This document shows positions 34,855-44,400 of a DNA stretch of 64,000 nt, in pieces. Location of the stretch: assembly GCF_010906925.1 (NCBI RefSeq), contig NZ_VTVE01000002.1, positions 310,001 through 374,000 of the forward strand, written 5' to 3'. The first letter of the stretch is position 1, and each line of letters opens with the position of its first letter. Under the pieces are notes generated by a model. The model was not told where the DNA came from. It saw nothing but the letters and a program-made list of their open reading frames with translations, and ran no database searches. Both the position numbers and the translations under genes were made by a program. Source of the stretch: Pseudobutyrivibrio xylanivorans. GTDB lineage: Bacteria > Bacillota > Clostridia > Lachnospirales > Lachnospiraceae.

Positions 34855-34883
34855 TGGACCAGGAACCCCGTCCCCTAGGACCA
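34855..34883. repeat. REP-like 29-nt repeat, copy 3
   Basis: TGGACC and GGACCA ends with core ACCCCGTCCCCTAGG, seven bases after the lysS stop. It differs from copy 1 in only a few positions. Confidence 0.8.
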
Positions 34884-34890
34884 AAAATTC

Positions 34891-36918
34891 TTAGTATAAC
34901 TTTGCGCCAGCTGGGATGTGGTTATCAATCATAAGAAGGTGAAGCTCTTCACCGTCTGAATCCTTAAGGTTGTTAACTGCTGAAAGTAACATACCGCATG
35001 ACTCAATACCCATCATTGCGCGTGGTGGAAGATTTGTAATAGCTACAAGTGTCTTGCCAACAAGCTCTTCTGGCTCATAGAACTCATGAATACCAGAAAG
35101 GATAGTTCTATCTGTGCCTGTACCATCATCAAGTGTAAACTGAAGAAGCTTCTTAGACTTTGGTACTGCCTGGCAAGCCTTAACCTTAACTGCTCTGAAA
35201 TCACTCTTAGAGAATGTATCAAAATCAACCTGCTCCTCAAAAAGTGGCTCAATAGCTACATTTGAGAAATCGATGCTTGAGTTAGGAGCAAAGAATCCTG
35301 ACTTGTCATCAGCTGATGTAGCAGACTTCTTTGGTGCATCAAGGCTCTTCATAGTTGGGAAGAGAAGCACGTCACGGATAGCTGCGCTATCTGTAAGAAG
35401 CATGCAAAGTCTATCAAGTCCATAACCAATACCGCCTGTAGGTGGCATACCGATTTCAAGTGCGTTGAGGAAGTCCTCATCTGTGTGCTCAGCCTCATCA
35501 TCACCAGCTTCTGCATTAGCATCCTGTGCTGCAAAACGCTCGCGCTGATCGATTGGGTCATTAAGCTCTGAATATGCATTACACATCTCCCATCCGTTTA
35601 TGAAGAGCTCGAAACGCTCTACCTTTGATGGGTCAGATGGCTTTTTCTTTGTAAGAGGAGAAATCTCGATTGGGTGGTCCATAATAAATGTAGGCTGAAC
35701 CAAATTGTCCTCGCAGAACTCCTCGAAGAAGAGATTAAGAATATCACCCTTCTTGTGACGATCCTCAAACTCTACGCCCTTTTCACGAGCAAGAGCCTTT
35801 GCTGCCTCATCGTCAGCAACTGTATCAAAATCAACGCCTGCGTACTTCTTAACAGCGTCTGTCATTGTAAGTCTCTCAAATGGCTTACCAAGGTCAATCT
35901 CGATTCCGTTGTACGAAATCTTTGTAGAACCTACAACCTTTTCAGCAAGGCGACGGAACATAGTCTCTGTAAGCTCCATCATACCCTCATAATCTGTGTA
36001 TGCCTGGTAAAGCTCCATAAGTGTAAACTCAGGATTGTGGCGAGTGTCAACACCCTCGTTTCTAAATACACGACCAATTTCGTATACGCGCTCGAAACCA
36101 CCTACGATAAGTCTCTTAAGATAAAGCTCAAGAGAAATACGAAGCTTAACATCCTCGTTAAGTGAGTTGTAATGTGTCTCGAATGGACGAGCTGCTGCAC
36201 CACCTGCATTTGAAACAAGAATAGGTGTCTCAACCTCCATGAAATCACGCTCAGCAAGGAAATTACGAATCTCCTTCATCATAAGTGAACGCTTAACGAA
36301 AACATCACGTGAGTCCTTGTTCATAACAAGGTCAACGTAACGCTGACGGTATCTCATATCTGTATCTGTAAGACCGTGGAACTTCTCAGGAAGAATCTGA
36401 AGTGACTTAGAAAGTAAAGTCATCTCCTCAGCGTGGATTGAAACCTCACCTGTCTTTGTTCTGAAAGCCCATCCCTTGATACCATAGATATCACCGATAT
36501 CAGACTTCTTGAAATCTGCATAAGACTCTTCACCGATTGCATCTCTGGCAACATAAACCTGGATATCACCCTTGCGGTCACGAATATTGCAAAAACTTGC
36601 CTTTCCCATAACACGCTTAAACATCATACGACCTGCAATGCTAACGTGAATTGGCTCTGCATCCATGATTGCGCGACGCTCATTGTAATCGTCGTTAACT
36701 GCCTGCTTTGCAGCCTCTTCATCCATACCGTCTGTATTGACAGCTGCACGTCCTGCTAAAAGCTTGGCCTCGTGCTCCTCATAAAGTGCACGTGCTTCGT
36801 CTGTGTGATGTGTCTGATCAAACTTTGTAATCTGAAATGGGTCCTTACCTGCTTCCTGAAGTGCAGCAAGCTTATCACGGCGGACCTGTAAAAGCTGATT
36901 GATATCCTGCTCTGCCAT
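34891..36918 (-). CDS. lysS: Lysyl-tRNA synthetase (class II) with C-terminal tRNA-binding domain
   Basis: Charges tRNA-Lys with lysine. Residues 1-560 are a full class IIb LysRS: OB-fold anticodon-binding domain with SIAGRMMFKRVMGKASFCNI, motif 2 YEIGRVFRNEGVDTRHNPEFT, and motif 3 GMPPTGGIGYGLDRLCML. Residues 564-675 are an extra OB-fold of the Trbp111/MetRS-C type (DFRAVKVKACQAVPKSKKLL, LPPRAMMGIESCGMLLSA), which normally ends bacterial methionyl-tRNA synthetases and helps bind tRNA and dimerise. This makes it about 170 residues longer than typical LysRS. No T-box precedes it. ATG follows AAGGAG. Confidence 0.95.
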   Translation of the reverse strand: MAEQDINQLLQVRRDKLAALQEAGKDPFQITKFDQTHHTDEARALYEEHEAKLLAGRAAVNTDGMDEEAAKQAVNDDYNERRAIMDAEPIHVSIAGRMMFKRVMGKASFCNIRDRKGDIQVYVARDAIGEESYADFKKSDIGDIYGIKGWAFRTKTGEVSIHAEEMTLLSKSLQILPEKFHGLTDTDMRYRQRYVDLVMNKDSRDVFVKRSLMMKEIRNFLAERDFMEVETPILVSNAGGAAARPFETHYNSLNEDVKLRISLELYLKRLIVGGFERVYEIGRVFRNEGVDTRHNPEFTLMELYQAYTDYEGMMELTETMFRRLAEKVVGSTKISYNGIEIDLGKPFERLTMTDAVKKYAGVDFDTVADDEAAKALAREKGVEFEDRHKKGDILNLFFEEFCEDNLVQPTFIMDHPIEISPLTKKKPSDPSKVERFELFINGWEMCNAYSELNDPIDQRERFAAQDANAEAGDDEAEHTDEDFLNALEIGMPPTGGIGYGLDRLCMLLTDSAAIRDVLLFPTMKSLDAPKKSATSADDKSGFFAPNSSIDFSNVAIEPLFEEQVDFDTFSKSDFRAVKVKACQAVPKSKKLLQFTLDDGTGTDRTILSGIHEFYEPEELVGKTLVAITNLPPRAMMGIESCGMLLSAVNNLKDSDGEELHLLMIDNHIPAGAKLY

Positions 36919-36972
36919 AATGTCTCCTTATCTATTTCTACTTATTATTTACGTAATCTTAAAAGCCGTTTA

Positions 36973-37001
36973 ATTATAATCTAGTGTATCAATTCAGTCA
37001 A
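36973..37001 (-). promoter_or_regulatory. lysS promoter
   Basis: TTGACT (37001-36996) and TATAAT (36978-36973) are 17 bp apart, reading leftward, about 55 bp before the lysS ATG. A near-consensus sigma-A promoter. The short leader leaves no room for a T-box or riboswitch. Confidence 0.85.
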
Positions 37002-37012
37002 GGCAGGCCCTT

Positions 37013-38398
37013 TCAAACTATTTTCACAAGCCATACATTGCTCTTTACCATGAAATAACCCATGATATTTTTAATTAGCTCTGTACCCTGAACAAGGAAA
37101 TATACCCACACTATTCCAAGAGATGTATATCGTGTAAGCACAAATGCAAATGGTGCCATAACAACCCATGTAAACACTGAGTCAAAAAGGAATGTAACAA
37201 GAGTCTTTCCTCCTGAGCGAAGTGTAAAGTATGAGCAATGGCTAAATGAGCAAAATGGCATCCATACAGCAGCAACTGCTATAAAGCTTGTTGCAAGACT
37301 TCTGATATGCGCATCTACATTGTAAATCTGTGGGAACAGACCGCCACATGCAAACATTATTATTGCCATAATAGTACAGCAGAAAACGCTGAACACTATC
37401 ATCTTATTATCAGCATCCTTGGCCTCTTCCAATTCTCCTGCACCTAAGTGCTGTCCTACAATAATACTTATACAAGCGCCAAGCTGGATAAATACAATAT
37501 TAAATAAGTTTGCAACCGTGTTTGAAATGCTAAGCGCCGAAAGCACGTCCATTCCCCTAAGTGAATATGACTGAGTAACTGCGCTGACACCTGCAGCCCA
37601 AAGCACCTCATTTAACATAAGTGGAGTGCCCTTAATCATTATGCTTTTAAAGATATCCTTTGGAATACCAAATCCCACATAGGCACCCTCCAGATATTTG
37701 TTAACACTTCTGTGTGTATGAGCCCAGATAACAACAATAGATGCCTCTATGTATCTAGCTATAACAGTTGCAATAGCTGCTCCTGCTACTCCAAGTTTTG
37801 GAAATGGTCCAAAACCAAAAATCAAGCAATAATCAAGTATTGCGTTTGTTGCCACGGCAATCATACCTGCTACCATAGGTACAACTGTCTGTCCTGTCTC
37901 TTTTATGTTGGTAGAGTATGCCTGGTTTACTGCAAAAGGAATAAGCCCCACCAGAACAATTCCCAGATACTGAAGGCCCAGTGCAAGTGCTTTTTCCGGA
38001 GAAGCCCCCTCGCTCTCTGTCAGGAAAAGCGAAATAAGCTGACTTCCAAAAAGCTTAAATGCTATTATTCCAAGAATTGTCACAAGCAAAGTACCGTACA
38101 GCTTGAAACGGAATGTATACATGTGACCCTTATGGTCACCCTTACCATAATACTGGGCACCAAAAATACTTCCTGCCGATGCCGCACCAAATACAGCAAG
38201 CATGAACACAAAGTTCAGTTGGTTAACTGTAGATACCGCACAAATAGAATCTGCTCCCAGTCGGCCTACCATTATGTTGTCCAAAAAACTTACAAAGTTT
38301 GTAATGGCATTTTGGATAATCATAGGTGTTGCCAGAAATATATATCGTTTATAAAAAGCTTTACTACCTATGTATTTTTTCTTAAATTCAGCCAGCAT
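37013..38398 (-). CDS. MATE-family efflux transporter
   Basis: 461 residues with twelve predicted helices. The first half has MIIQNAITNFVSFLDNIMVGRLGADSICAVSTVNQL and FGAQYYGKGDHKGHMYTFR; the second half ACISIIVGQHLGAGELEEAKDAD. It belongs to the same superfamily as the 31550 product but is a separate lineage. Exported substrate unknown. AAAGGAGGG precedes the ATG; no terminator is seen before the lysS promoter that follows it. Confidence 0.92.
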   Translation of the reverse strand: MLAEFKKKYIGSKAFYKRYIFLATPMIIQNAITNFVSFLDNIMVGRLGADSICAVSTVNQLNFVFMLAVFGAASAGSIFGAQYYGKGDHKGHMYTFRFKLYGTLLVTILGIIAFKLFGSQLISLFLTESEGASPEKALALGLQYLGIVLVGLIPFAVNQAYSTNIKETGQTVVPMVAGMIAVATNAILDYCLIFGFGPFPKLGVAGAAIATVIARYIEASIVVIWAHTHRSVNKYLEGAYVGFGIPKDIFKSIMIKGTPLMLNEVLWAAGVSAVTQSYSLRGMDVLSALSISNTVANLFNIVFIQLGACISIIVGQHLGAGELEEAKDADNKMIVFSVFCCTIMAIIMFACGGLFPQIYNVDAHIRSLATSFIAVAAVWMPFCSFSHCSYFTLRSGGKTLVTFLFDSVFTWVVMAPFAFVLTRYTSLGIVWVYFLVQGTELIKNIMGYFMVKSNVWLVKIV

Positions 38399-38429
38399 TT
38401 TGTCCCTCCTTTGTTGTTCGAATTTAGTT

Positions 38430-38468
38430 AAAAAATAAAAAAGATCACAACCAAAATATGGTTGTGAC
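38430..38468 (-). terminator. Terminator after greA
   Basis: An 8-bp stem TCACAACC/GGTTGTGA with a 7-base loop (38445-38467), followed on the minus strand by TCTTTTTTATTTTTTAAC. Confidence 0.85.
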
Positions 38469-38486
38469 CCAAAATAAGTCTAAAAA

Positions 38487-38966
38487 TTATTTTGTCTTCT
38501 TAGCTGCAAGAATCTTGTACTGAAGCTCGCCTGCATCTGTTTCAACTACAACAGTGTCGCCCTTCTTGTGTCCAAGAATAGCCTTACCTACAGGTGACTC
38601 GTTAGAAATCTTGCCCTTAAGGCTGTTAGCCTCTGTAGAACCAACGATTCTGTACTCTACTTCCTCATCAAACTCTACATCAAGAAGTGTAACTGTCCAA
38701 CCAATGTTAATATTTTTAGTTGCATGCTCGTCTGTTACGACCTCAGCATTCTTTAAAATCTTTTCGATCTCTTCGATACGAGCCTCGATATCTCTCTGCT
38801 CATCCTTCGCTGCATCGTACTCAGCGTTCTCTGAAAGGTCGCCCTGCTCTCTAGCTTCCTTAATCTTCTGAGATACTTCTTTTCTTTTATTGACCTTGAG
38901 ATCCTCAAGCTCGTCCTCTAATACTTTAAGTCCTTCGGCTGTAAGTAAATTCTTCTTTGCTTCCAT
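38487..38966 (-). CDS. greA: Transcription elongation factor GreA
   Basis: 159 residues. Stimulates RNA cleavage by backtracked RNA polymerase. The N-terminal coiled coil (1-75) carries LTAEGLKVLEDELEDLK and REQGDLSENAEYDAAKDEQ with the acidic tip residues; the C-terminal FKBP-like domain has VTLLDVEFDEEVEYRIVGSTEA and SPVGKAILGHKKGDTV. Full family length. It has its own promoter and terminator. Confidence 0.96.
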   Translation of the reverse strand: MEAKKNLLTAEGLKVLEDELEDLKVNKRKEVSQKIKEAREQGDLSENAEYDAAKDEQRDIEARIEEIEKILKNAEVVTDEHATKNINIGWTVTLLDVEFDEEVEYRIVGSTEANSLKGKISNESPVGKAILGHKKGDTVVVETDAGELQYKILAAKKTK

Positions 38967-39043
38967 AATTTTTCCTTTCCTGTTCGGATATATTTTTAAA
39001 GATTTCGATACCCGAAACCCTCTTAATCGTAGTAACTTTTTGA

Positions 39044-39072
39044 ATTATAAGCCACTCATAAATTGATGTCAA
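39044..39072 (-). promoter_or_regulatory. greA promoter
   Basis: TTGACA (39072-39067) and TATAAT (39049-39044) with 17 bp between them: both boxes match the consensus. It starts just past the dusB stop and gives a leader of about 70 bases. Confidence 0.88.
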
Positions 39073-39109
39073 GAATTCCAAAAGTTATTCATAGAATCTT
39101 CAAAATCAT

Positions 39110-40087
39110 TTAGCAATAAGTGCTAAGAAACTCAGTAAAAAGCTGCTCTAATTCCTCGTAAGATTCCACATCATTTATCCTACCTCTCAGCTTGCTGGCA
39201 CCCTTATAGCCTGCTGTATACCATGCCGCATGCTTTCTCATTTCTCTGATTCCAAGGTAGTCTCCCTTGAATTCAATCTGAAGCTTGGCGTGACGAAGCA
39301 TTGTCTTTACCATCTCTTCCATCGGTGGCTTGCCTATCAATTCCCCTGTCTCAAAATAATGAAGAATCTGATGGAAAATCCATGGGTTACCCTGAGCACC
39401 TCTGCCAATCATAAATCCATCGCAGCCTGTCTGCTCCTTCATGGCAATCACATCTTTTGCATCTAAGATATCACCATTTCCAATGACTGGAATCTTGACC
39501 GCTGATTTGACATCAGCAATGATACTCCAGTCGGCCTTGCCAGAATAATACTGCTCTCTGGTACGTCCGTGGACAGCCACTGCCGCCGCACCAGATTCCT
39601 CTGCCACATGTGCCATCTCTACTGCGTTAATATGTTCATCGTCAAAACCTTTTCGAATTTTAACCGTTACAGGCTTTGAAGAATTTTTCACCATGCTCTC
39701 AATTATCTTGCCAGCTAGTACTGGATTCTTCATGAGGGCAGAGCCGTCGCCATTGTTAACAACCTTTGGTACAGGACAGCCCATATTGATATCTAATATA
39801 TCGTAATTACGATAATCGATTTTAGCTGTCATCTGCCCCATGATTTCTGGGTCCGAACCAAAAAGCTGTAGGCTGACAGGTCGCTCTCTTTCATCAACCG
39901 TCAAAAGGCTCTCTGTATTTTTATTGTTATAATAGATTCCCTTGGCGCTGACCATTTCCATGCAACAAAGGGCTGCGCCCTGTTCTTTGCATAACAAACG
40001 AAATGGCAGGTCTGTTACTCCTGCCATTGGTGCCAAAATCAAATTATTCTCTAGTTTTACATTTCCTATTTGTAATTGTTCAATCAT
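39110..40087 (-). CDS. dusB: tRNA-dihydrouridine synthase
   Basis: 325 residues, FMN-dependent TIM barrel that reduces uridines in tRNA D-loops. Marks are NLILAPMAGVTDLPFRLLC, DILDINMGCPVPKVVNNGDGSALM with the catalytic Cys, KPVTVKIRKGFD, VHGRTREQYYSGKADW, and FMIGRGAQGNPWIF. The start overlaps the coaX stop by one base (TAATG), so translation is coupled. DusB is the usual Firmicutes member. Confidence 0.94.
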   Translation of the reverse strand: MIEQLQIGNVKLENNLILAPMAGVTDLPFRLLCKEQGAALCCMEMVSAKGIYYNNKNTESLLTVDERERPVSLQLFGSDPEIMGQMTAKIDYRNYDILDINMGCPVPKVVNNGDGSALMKNPVLAGKIIESMVKNSSKPVTVKIRKGFDDEHINAVEMAHVAEESGAAAVAVHGRTREQYYSGKADWSIIADVKSAVKIPVIGNGDILDAKDVIAMKEQTGCDGFMIGRGAQGNPWIFHQILHYFETGELIGKPPMEEMVKTMLRHAKLQIEFKGDYLGIREMRKHAAWYTAGYKGASKLRGRINDVESYEELEQLFTEFLSTYC

Positions 40088-40857
40088 TATTTCTTTTGCT
40101 TATCGTAAATAAATTTCATACCAAAAAGTGTAAGGTTTGGATTGTAAATGTCAATGCACTGTGTCTCGCTTGCAATAAGATTACCAAGACCGCCAGTAGC
40201 TACCACCTTAACATTCTCATAACCGCTCTCTTTGATCATGTTCTTAACAATGTATTCTGTCTGACCAATCTGACCATAGACAAGACCGGCCTGCATAGAA
40301 GAAATTGTCTCCTTAGCAAGAATCTTCTCTGGCTTTTTAATCTCAATCTCAGGAAGCTTAGCTGCGTCTTCCCAGAGGGCCTTGGCACTGATTCTGATAC
40401 CAGGAGCTGTAACACCTGAAACAAATGCGCCACTTGCATCTACCAAATCGTATGTAGTAGCTGTTCCGAAATCAAGAACAAGTACAGGTCCGCCGTAAAG
40501 CTCGTATGCCCCAGCCGCATCAACGATACGGTCTGCACCAATCTGCTTTGGATTCTCTGTAGCTATTCTGATACCAGTCTTAATTCCAGCCTCAACAATA
40601 ATTGGCTGTGTGTCAAAATATTTGATAATTGAGCTGGTAAGTGAGTGCATAACATTTGGCACTACTGAAGCTATGATAACATCATCTATTTCTGCTGCGT
40701 CCAAATCGTTAGAGCGAAGAATCTCTCTAAATGTGATACCGAACTCATCTGATGTACGATTGATTTTTGTTGTTACACGAAATGAACCTAAAAGTTCCTC
40801 GTCCTTAAACACACCAAGTGTGATATTTGTATTTCCAACGTCTATTGTAAGTAGCAT
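40087..40857 (-). CDS. coaX: Type III pantothenate kinase
   Basis: 256 residues. First step of coenzyme A synthesis, ATP-dependent phosphorylation of pantothenate. Marks are [17 protein letters not shown] (phosphate loop), [31 protein letters not shown], and [12 protein letters not shown]. Family length is normal. Lies three bases after the 40861 gene and ahead of dusB in one transcript that probably starts at argF. Confidence 0.95.
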   Translation of the reverse strand: MLLTIDVGNTNITLGVFKDEELLGSFRVTTKINRTSDEFGITFREILRSNDLDAAEIDDVIIASVVPNVMHSLTSSIIKYFDTQPIIVEAGIKTGIRIATENPKQIGADRIVDAAGAYELYGGPVLVLDFGTATTYDLVDASGAFVSGVTAPGIRISAKALWEDAAKLPEIEIKKPEKILAKETISSMQAGLVYGQIGQTEYIVKNMIKESGYENVKVVATGGLGNLIASETQCIDIYNPNLTLFGMKFIYDKQKK

Positions 40858-40860
40858 AGT

Positions 40861-41187
40861 CTAAAGACCTCCCTCACCTAAGAATACGACTTTATAATAT
40901 GTTTCAAGAGCTTCAAATAATTCCATACGCTCCCTTTGCATTCTCTTGACCTCAAGAGCAGAACCAATCTCATCATAAAGCAAATCGTCTTCATTGTGGT
41001 CCACCTGAATGCGAAGAGAACCATCCTCATCAAAGAGCATCTGAATCGTGCCGCTGACCTCCTCGGTGTAAAGCACGCACATAACTTTCAGCTCATCCTT
41101 AATCATTGGAGGGAGTCCCTCAAATTCTGGATTCAAATAAAATTTCTTAGTGTAGCAACTAGAGCCACATAAAACTACTTCGTCCAT
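40861..41187 (-). CDS. Small conserved protein, DUF6145-like
   Basis: 108 residues, acidic, no membrane segment. It looks like the DUF6145 family seen in Lachnospiraceae next to birA and coaX. N-terminal MDEVVLCGSSCYTKKFY has a C-x-x-x-C pair; the centre is EVSGTIQMLFDEDGSLRIQVDHNEDD. Function unknown. Its place among cofactor genes (biotin ligase before, pantothenate kinase after) is suggestive only. Confidence 0.75.
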   Translation of the reverse strand: MDEVVLCGSSCYTKKFYLNPEFEGLPPMIKDELKVMCVLYTEEVSGTIQMLFDEDGSLRIQVDHNEDDLLYDEIGSALEVKRMQRERMELFEALETYYKVVFLGEGGL

Positions 41188-41210
41188 ATATCTCCTTTAA
41201 TCGAAAAAAG

Positions 41211-41978
41211 CTATACGTATCCGTATATTCCTCTTACCGATACTTCACCGGTTCTGATTATTCTTTCCTCGCCATCAACATCAACTATCAGTTCGCCTCG
41301 ATTATTAATGCCAATAGCGGTAGCTTCGTAGGAATTATCCTGAGCTTCTATTCTAACACGTTGTCCACAATTAGCAAGATGGCTTTCATATTCTTCCTTC
41401 AAGCCACTCATATCCTGTGTCTGAATAAAGATATTATAATACTTTTTGAAGCTCTCCCATATAGCTTTTGTAAGTTCTCCTCTATGGCCTTGTTTGCCAA
41501 CTGATTCCAGCTGCAAATCAACTGACGTAGCTTTAAAGGCAATGTCTTCTGGGAATTGCCTGTTGTGCACATTAACACCTATGCCCACAACCACGTACCA
41601 TACCTTGCCTTCTTTTAATTCCATCTCTGTGAGGATACCACAAATCTTTTTTCCATCAAGGACGATGTCATTAGGCCATTTAATCTGACCATCTAATCCA
41701 TATAATCTGCTGAGGGCATCTCTAACAGCCATAGCCGCCACCACCGTAATAGTCGGAATAGCATCAAGGCTAATCTCCTCTGGTCTAAGCAGCATAGATG
41801 TAGAAATAGAGTCATGGGTAGGCGACTCCCATTTTCTGCCGATACGTCCCTTGCCTGCTGTCTGAGTGCCTGCAGAAATAACAAGGCCCCCATCTGCGTT
41901 CTGGCGGGCCCTGTCCTTTATTCTATCATTTGTTGAATCTACAGTATCATAGTATTCGTATGTAATTTGATTAAGCAT
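41211..41978 (-). CDS. birA: Biotin--[acetyl-CoA-carboxylase] ligase, catalytic domain only
   Basis: 255 residues. Attaches biotin to carboxylase carrier proteins through biotinyl-AMP. Marks are [19 protein letters not shown] (biotin/ATP loop), [23 protein letters not shown] with the catalytic Lys, and [10 protein letters not shown]. The N-terminal helix-turn-helix of repressor-type BirA is missing, so it cannot act as a biotin repressor. The start lies inside the last eight bases of argF. Confidence 0.95.
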   Translation of the reverse strand: MLNQITYEYYDTVDSTNDRIKDRARQNADGGLVISAGTQTAGKGRIGRKWESPTHDSISTSMLLRPEEISLDAIPTITVVAAMAVRDALSRLYGLDGQIKWPNDIVLDGKKICGILTEMELKEGKVWYVVVGIGVNVHNRQFPEDIAFKATSVDLQLESVGKQGHRGELTKAIWESFKKYYNIFIQTQDMSGLKEEYESHLANCGQRVRIEAQDNSYEATAIGINNRGELIVDVDGEERIIRTGEVSVRGIYGYV

Positions 41979-42966
41979 TTCCCAATGTTGCGTACATGAT
42001 AGCCTTTATTGAGTGCATACGATTCTCAGCCTCATCAAAGACTATTGAACGCTCACCTTCAAAAATATCGTCTGTAACTTCCATACAGTCAATGCCAAAC
42101 TTCTCGTAGATTTCCTGACCAATAGTAGTCTTTAAATCGTGGAATGCTGGAAGACAGTGCATAAACTTAGCACCTGGCTTCGCATATGAGAATGCCTTTG
42201 CATTTACCTGATATGGGCTGAGCTCCTTGATACGCTCCTCCCAGACCTCATCAGGCTCTCCCATTGAAACCCATACGTCTGTGTAGATAACATCAGCATC
42301 CTTGCAACCTGCTGCCACATCCTCTGTCAATGTAATAGTAGCGCCTGTCTCCTTTGCAATCTTCTCGCACTCTTCTACAAGAGCAGCCTCTGGGAAATAC
42401 TTTTTGTTTGTACATGCAACAAAATCCATTCCCAGTTTTGCACATGTGACCATAAGTGAGTTACCCATATTATAACGGGCATCGCCCATATATACAAACT
42501 TTATTCCAGAAAGCTTTCCAAAATGTTCCTTAATTGTCATCATATCTGCAATCATCTGTGTAGGATGAGACTCATTTGTAAGACCATTCCATACAGGAAC
42601 ACCTGCATATTTTGCCAACTCCTCAACCTTTGTCTGCTCAAATCCACGATACTCTATACCATCAAACATGCGGCCAAGTACGCGAGCTGTGTCAGGAATA
42701 GATTCCTTCTTGCCAATCTGAGAACCAGATGGATCAAGATATGTTACACAAGCACCCATATCGTATGCAGCCACTTCAAAAGAACAACGGGTACGTGTAG
42801 ATGTCTTTTCAAAAATAAGAGCAATATTCTTGCCAGCCATGTAGTCCTTCTGTGACTTGCCCTGCTTCTTTTCGTCCTTAAGCTTAAGTGACAAATCAAT
42901 TAAATAATTAATTTCCTCTGATGAAAAATCTAACATTTTTAAAAAGTTCTTACCTTTAAAGTTCAT
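41971..42966 (-). CDS. argF: Ornithine carbamoyltransferase
   Basis: 331 residues. Makes citrulline from ornithine and carbamoyl phosphate. Marks are [21 protein letters not shown] (carbamoyl-phosphate loop), [26 protein letters not shown] and MHCLPAFHD with the catalytic Cys. It could serve biosynthesis or the arginine deiminase route; no arcA or arcC is near, and an ArgR-like box upstream favours biosynthesis. GGAGGTG precedes the ATG. The next genes (birA, DUF6145, coaX, dusB) follow closely. Confidence 0.96.
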   Translation of the reverse strand: MNFKGKNFLKMLDFSSEEINYLIDLSLKLKDEKKQGKSQKDYMAGKNIALIFEKTSTRTRCSFEVAAYDMGACVTYLDPSGSQIGKKESIPDTARVLGRMFDGIEYRGFEQTKVEELAKYAGVPVWNGLTNESHPTQMIADMMTIKEHFGKLSGIKFVYMGDARYNMGNSLMVTCAKLGMDFVACTNKKYFPEAALVEECEKIAKETGATITLTEDVAAGCKDADVIYTDVWVSMGEPDEVWEERIKELSPYQVNAKAFSYAKPGAKFMHCLPAFHDLKTTIGQEIYEKFGIDCMEVTDDIFEGERSIVFDEAENRMHSIKAIMYATLGNA

Positions 42967-42984
42967 ATCGCACCTCCGTCTTTT

Positions 42985-43000
42985 ATGTATAAATATTCAT
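42985..43000. promoter_or_regulatory. Candidate ArgR box upstream of argF
   Basis: On the minus strand ATGAATATTTATACAT, one mismatch from the TGAAT-N4-ATTCA palindrome bound by ArgR/AhrC. It lies 18 bp before the argF start. Only a single clear box is seen. Confidence 0.45.
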
Positions 43001-43027
43001 TCGTTTTGATTTATTATGCATCATAGC

Positions 43028-43068
43028 ACAAAAAAGCTCTTGGGTAAAGCCCAAGAGCTAGATTTTTT
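43028..43068. terminator. Terminator after the cell-wall hydrolase gene
   Basis: A perfect 10-bp stem AGCTCTTGGG/CCCAAGAGCT with a 5-base loop (43034-43058), flanked by A and T runs on both sides; on the minus strand TTTTTTGTG follows. It separates the 43085 gene from argF. Confidence 0.88.
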
Positions 43069-43084
43069 ATACATTATTTTAATT

Positions 43085-44293
43085 TTAGTAGAAAACGTGG
43101 TTACCGATTACCAAGCCTTCTTTTGAACCGGCACGTCTAAAGTGTGTTAAACCACCTGTTGGATCAGAACCTGCCATAGCTTCCTGTGCTGCCTGAATGC
43201 ATGATGCCTTTGGTCCCTTGGCAATAACTGCTGACATACGTGATGTAGCAAACTGGCCTCTCTGGAAAATAACACCATTGACAGAATTAGCATAAGAACC
43301 GCTATAAACTCTGTTCATAACTACAGCACCTACTGCAACCTGTCCTTCATAAATCTCACTACCAGCCTCAATCTGAATGATTGCTGCAAGAAGTGTAATA
43401 TCATCAGCTGAAGCTATAACTGTCTGGTTGCTAGCTGCCTTAGCGGCTGCCTCCTGCTTAGCCTGCTCAGCGGCTGCTGCAGCTGCGGCTTTTGCTTCCT
43501 CGGCTGCGGCTATAGCTGCGGCCTCCTCTTCAAGAGTGATAGCCTCTCCTGTAGCCATATCTACCTGAACATAATCAGACTTAACATATCCTGTATTGCC
43601 TTCGTATGATACAGATATCCAACCTTCGACTTCTTCTGCGTCTGTATTAACTGTAAGCTTTGTACCCTGTGGTACTACCTTAAGTATCTTAGAATCCTCA
43701 GATGCCTCGCTACGGATACGAAGTCCTGCAACACCTGTAGTAGCATAAGAATCGCATACATCAAGAGCATGCTCATATGCTTCGATACCTGTAATACAAT
43801 AATCTGCTGATACGAAACCGTGTGCATTACCTGACTCAATCTCGTACCATCCATCAAAAACATCAACTAGTGTAGCAACATCACCTGCGCGAAGCTTTCC
43901 AATAGCTTCGGAACTGGCATCTGCCTCTGCACGAATGTATAGATACTCATCTACATCTGCCATGACCTTATCAGCCCACTGGTCATACTTATCATTTCCG
44001 TCTGGCTCTACCTGATCTGTAGTAGCCGATACAACTGTAACGTCTGACGCTGCATAAACTAGTTCTGATTGCTGTGCGCTCAATTCAATATTAGATACAG
44101 CATAAAAAGCACCTGCAGTACTTGCTGGCTCTAACTCAACGCTTCTAGTAGCCTTGGCTGGTGACTCAACATAAGCCATTGTTGATAACATGCAAAGTGC
44201 TACCACAAGAGCGCCGCCCTGCATTGTACGCTTGTTAATATACTTCTTATTTTCCTGGTACAATACAGCAACTATATCGCTAAATTTACTCAT
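43085..44293 (-). CDS. Secreted cell-wall hydrolase with two SH3 domains (SleB-type)
   Basis: 402 residues. A basic N-region then a hydrophobic stretch GGALVVALCMLSTMAYVESPAKA (about 26-47) as export signal. Two bacterial SH3 domains at about 117-166 (YLYIRAEADASSEAIGKL, GFVSADYC) and 189-244 (LRIRSEASEDSKIL, GYVKSDYV), an Ala/Glu-rich linker (253-288), and a C-terminal hydrolase domain of the SleB/CwlJ family (IQIEAGSEIYEGQVAVGAVV, GVIFQRGQFA, GGLTHFRRAG). Probably trims peptidoglycan outside the cell, as a lytic transglycosylase or amidase. Relatives act on spore cortex, but SH3 domains suggest vegetative wall. Confidence 0.9.
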   Translation of the reverse strand: MSKFSDIVAVLYQENKKYINKRTMQGGALVVALCMLSTMAYVESPAKATRSVELEPASTAGAFYAVSNIELSAQQSELVYAASDVTVVSATTDQVEPDGNDKYDQWADKVMADVDEYLYIRAEADASSEAIGKLRAGDVATLVDVFDGWYEIESGNAHGFVSADYCITGIEAYEHALDVCDSYATTGVAGLRIRSEASEDSKILKVVPQGTKLTVNTDAEEVEGWISVSYEGNTGYVKSDYVQVDMATGEAITLEEEAAAIAAAEEAKAAAAAAAEQAKQEAAAKAASNQTVIASADDITLLAAIIQIEAGSEIYEGQVAVGAVVMNRVYSGSYANSVNGVIFQRGQFATSRMSAVIAKGPKASCIQAAQEAMAGSDPTGGLTHFRRAGSKEGLVIGNHVFY

Positions 44294-44400
44294 ATGCCTC
44301 CGTTTCTTATTCTCCCTTTTTTACAGAAAAAAATAAGTTGTTACGATTTTGTTACAAAGGCTAATATAACATTCTTACAATTTTTTGTCAAATTTAGCGA

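Noticed and set aside
35674-36165. 163-codon plus-strand frame inside lysS
   Set aside because: It lies fully antisense to motifs of lysS and its protein is Cys/Leu-rich without any recognisable fold.
36919-37012. T-box or lysine riboswitch before lysS
   Set aside because: The leader after the clear promoter is only about 55 bases and has no T-box sequence or aptamer pairing.
37712-38431. 239-codon plus-strand frame inside the second MATE gene
   Set aside because: Cys-, His- and Tyr-rich translation typical of the reverse of a membrane protein; no start signal.
43377-43568. Alanine-rich plus-strand frame opposite the cell-wall hydrolase
   Set aside because: It mirrors the GC-rich Ala/Glu linker of the real gene, and has no ribosome binding site or family match.
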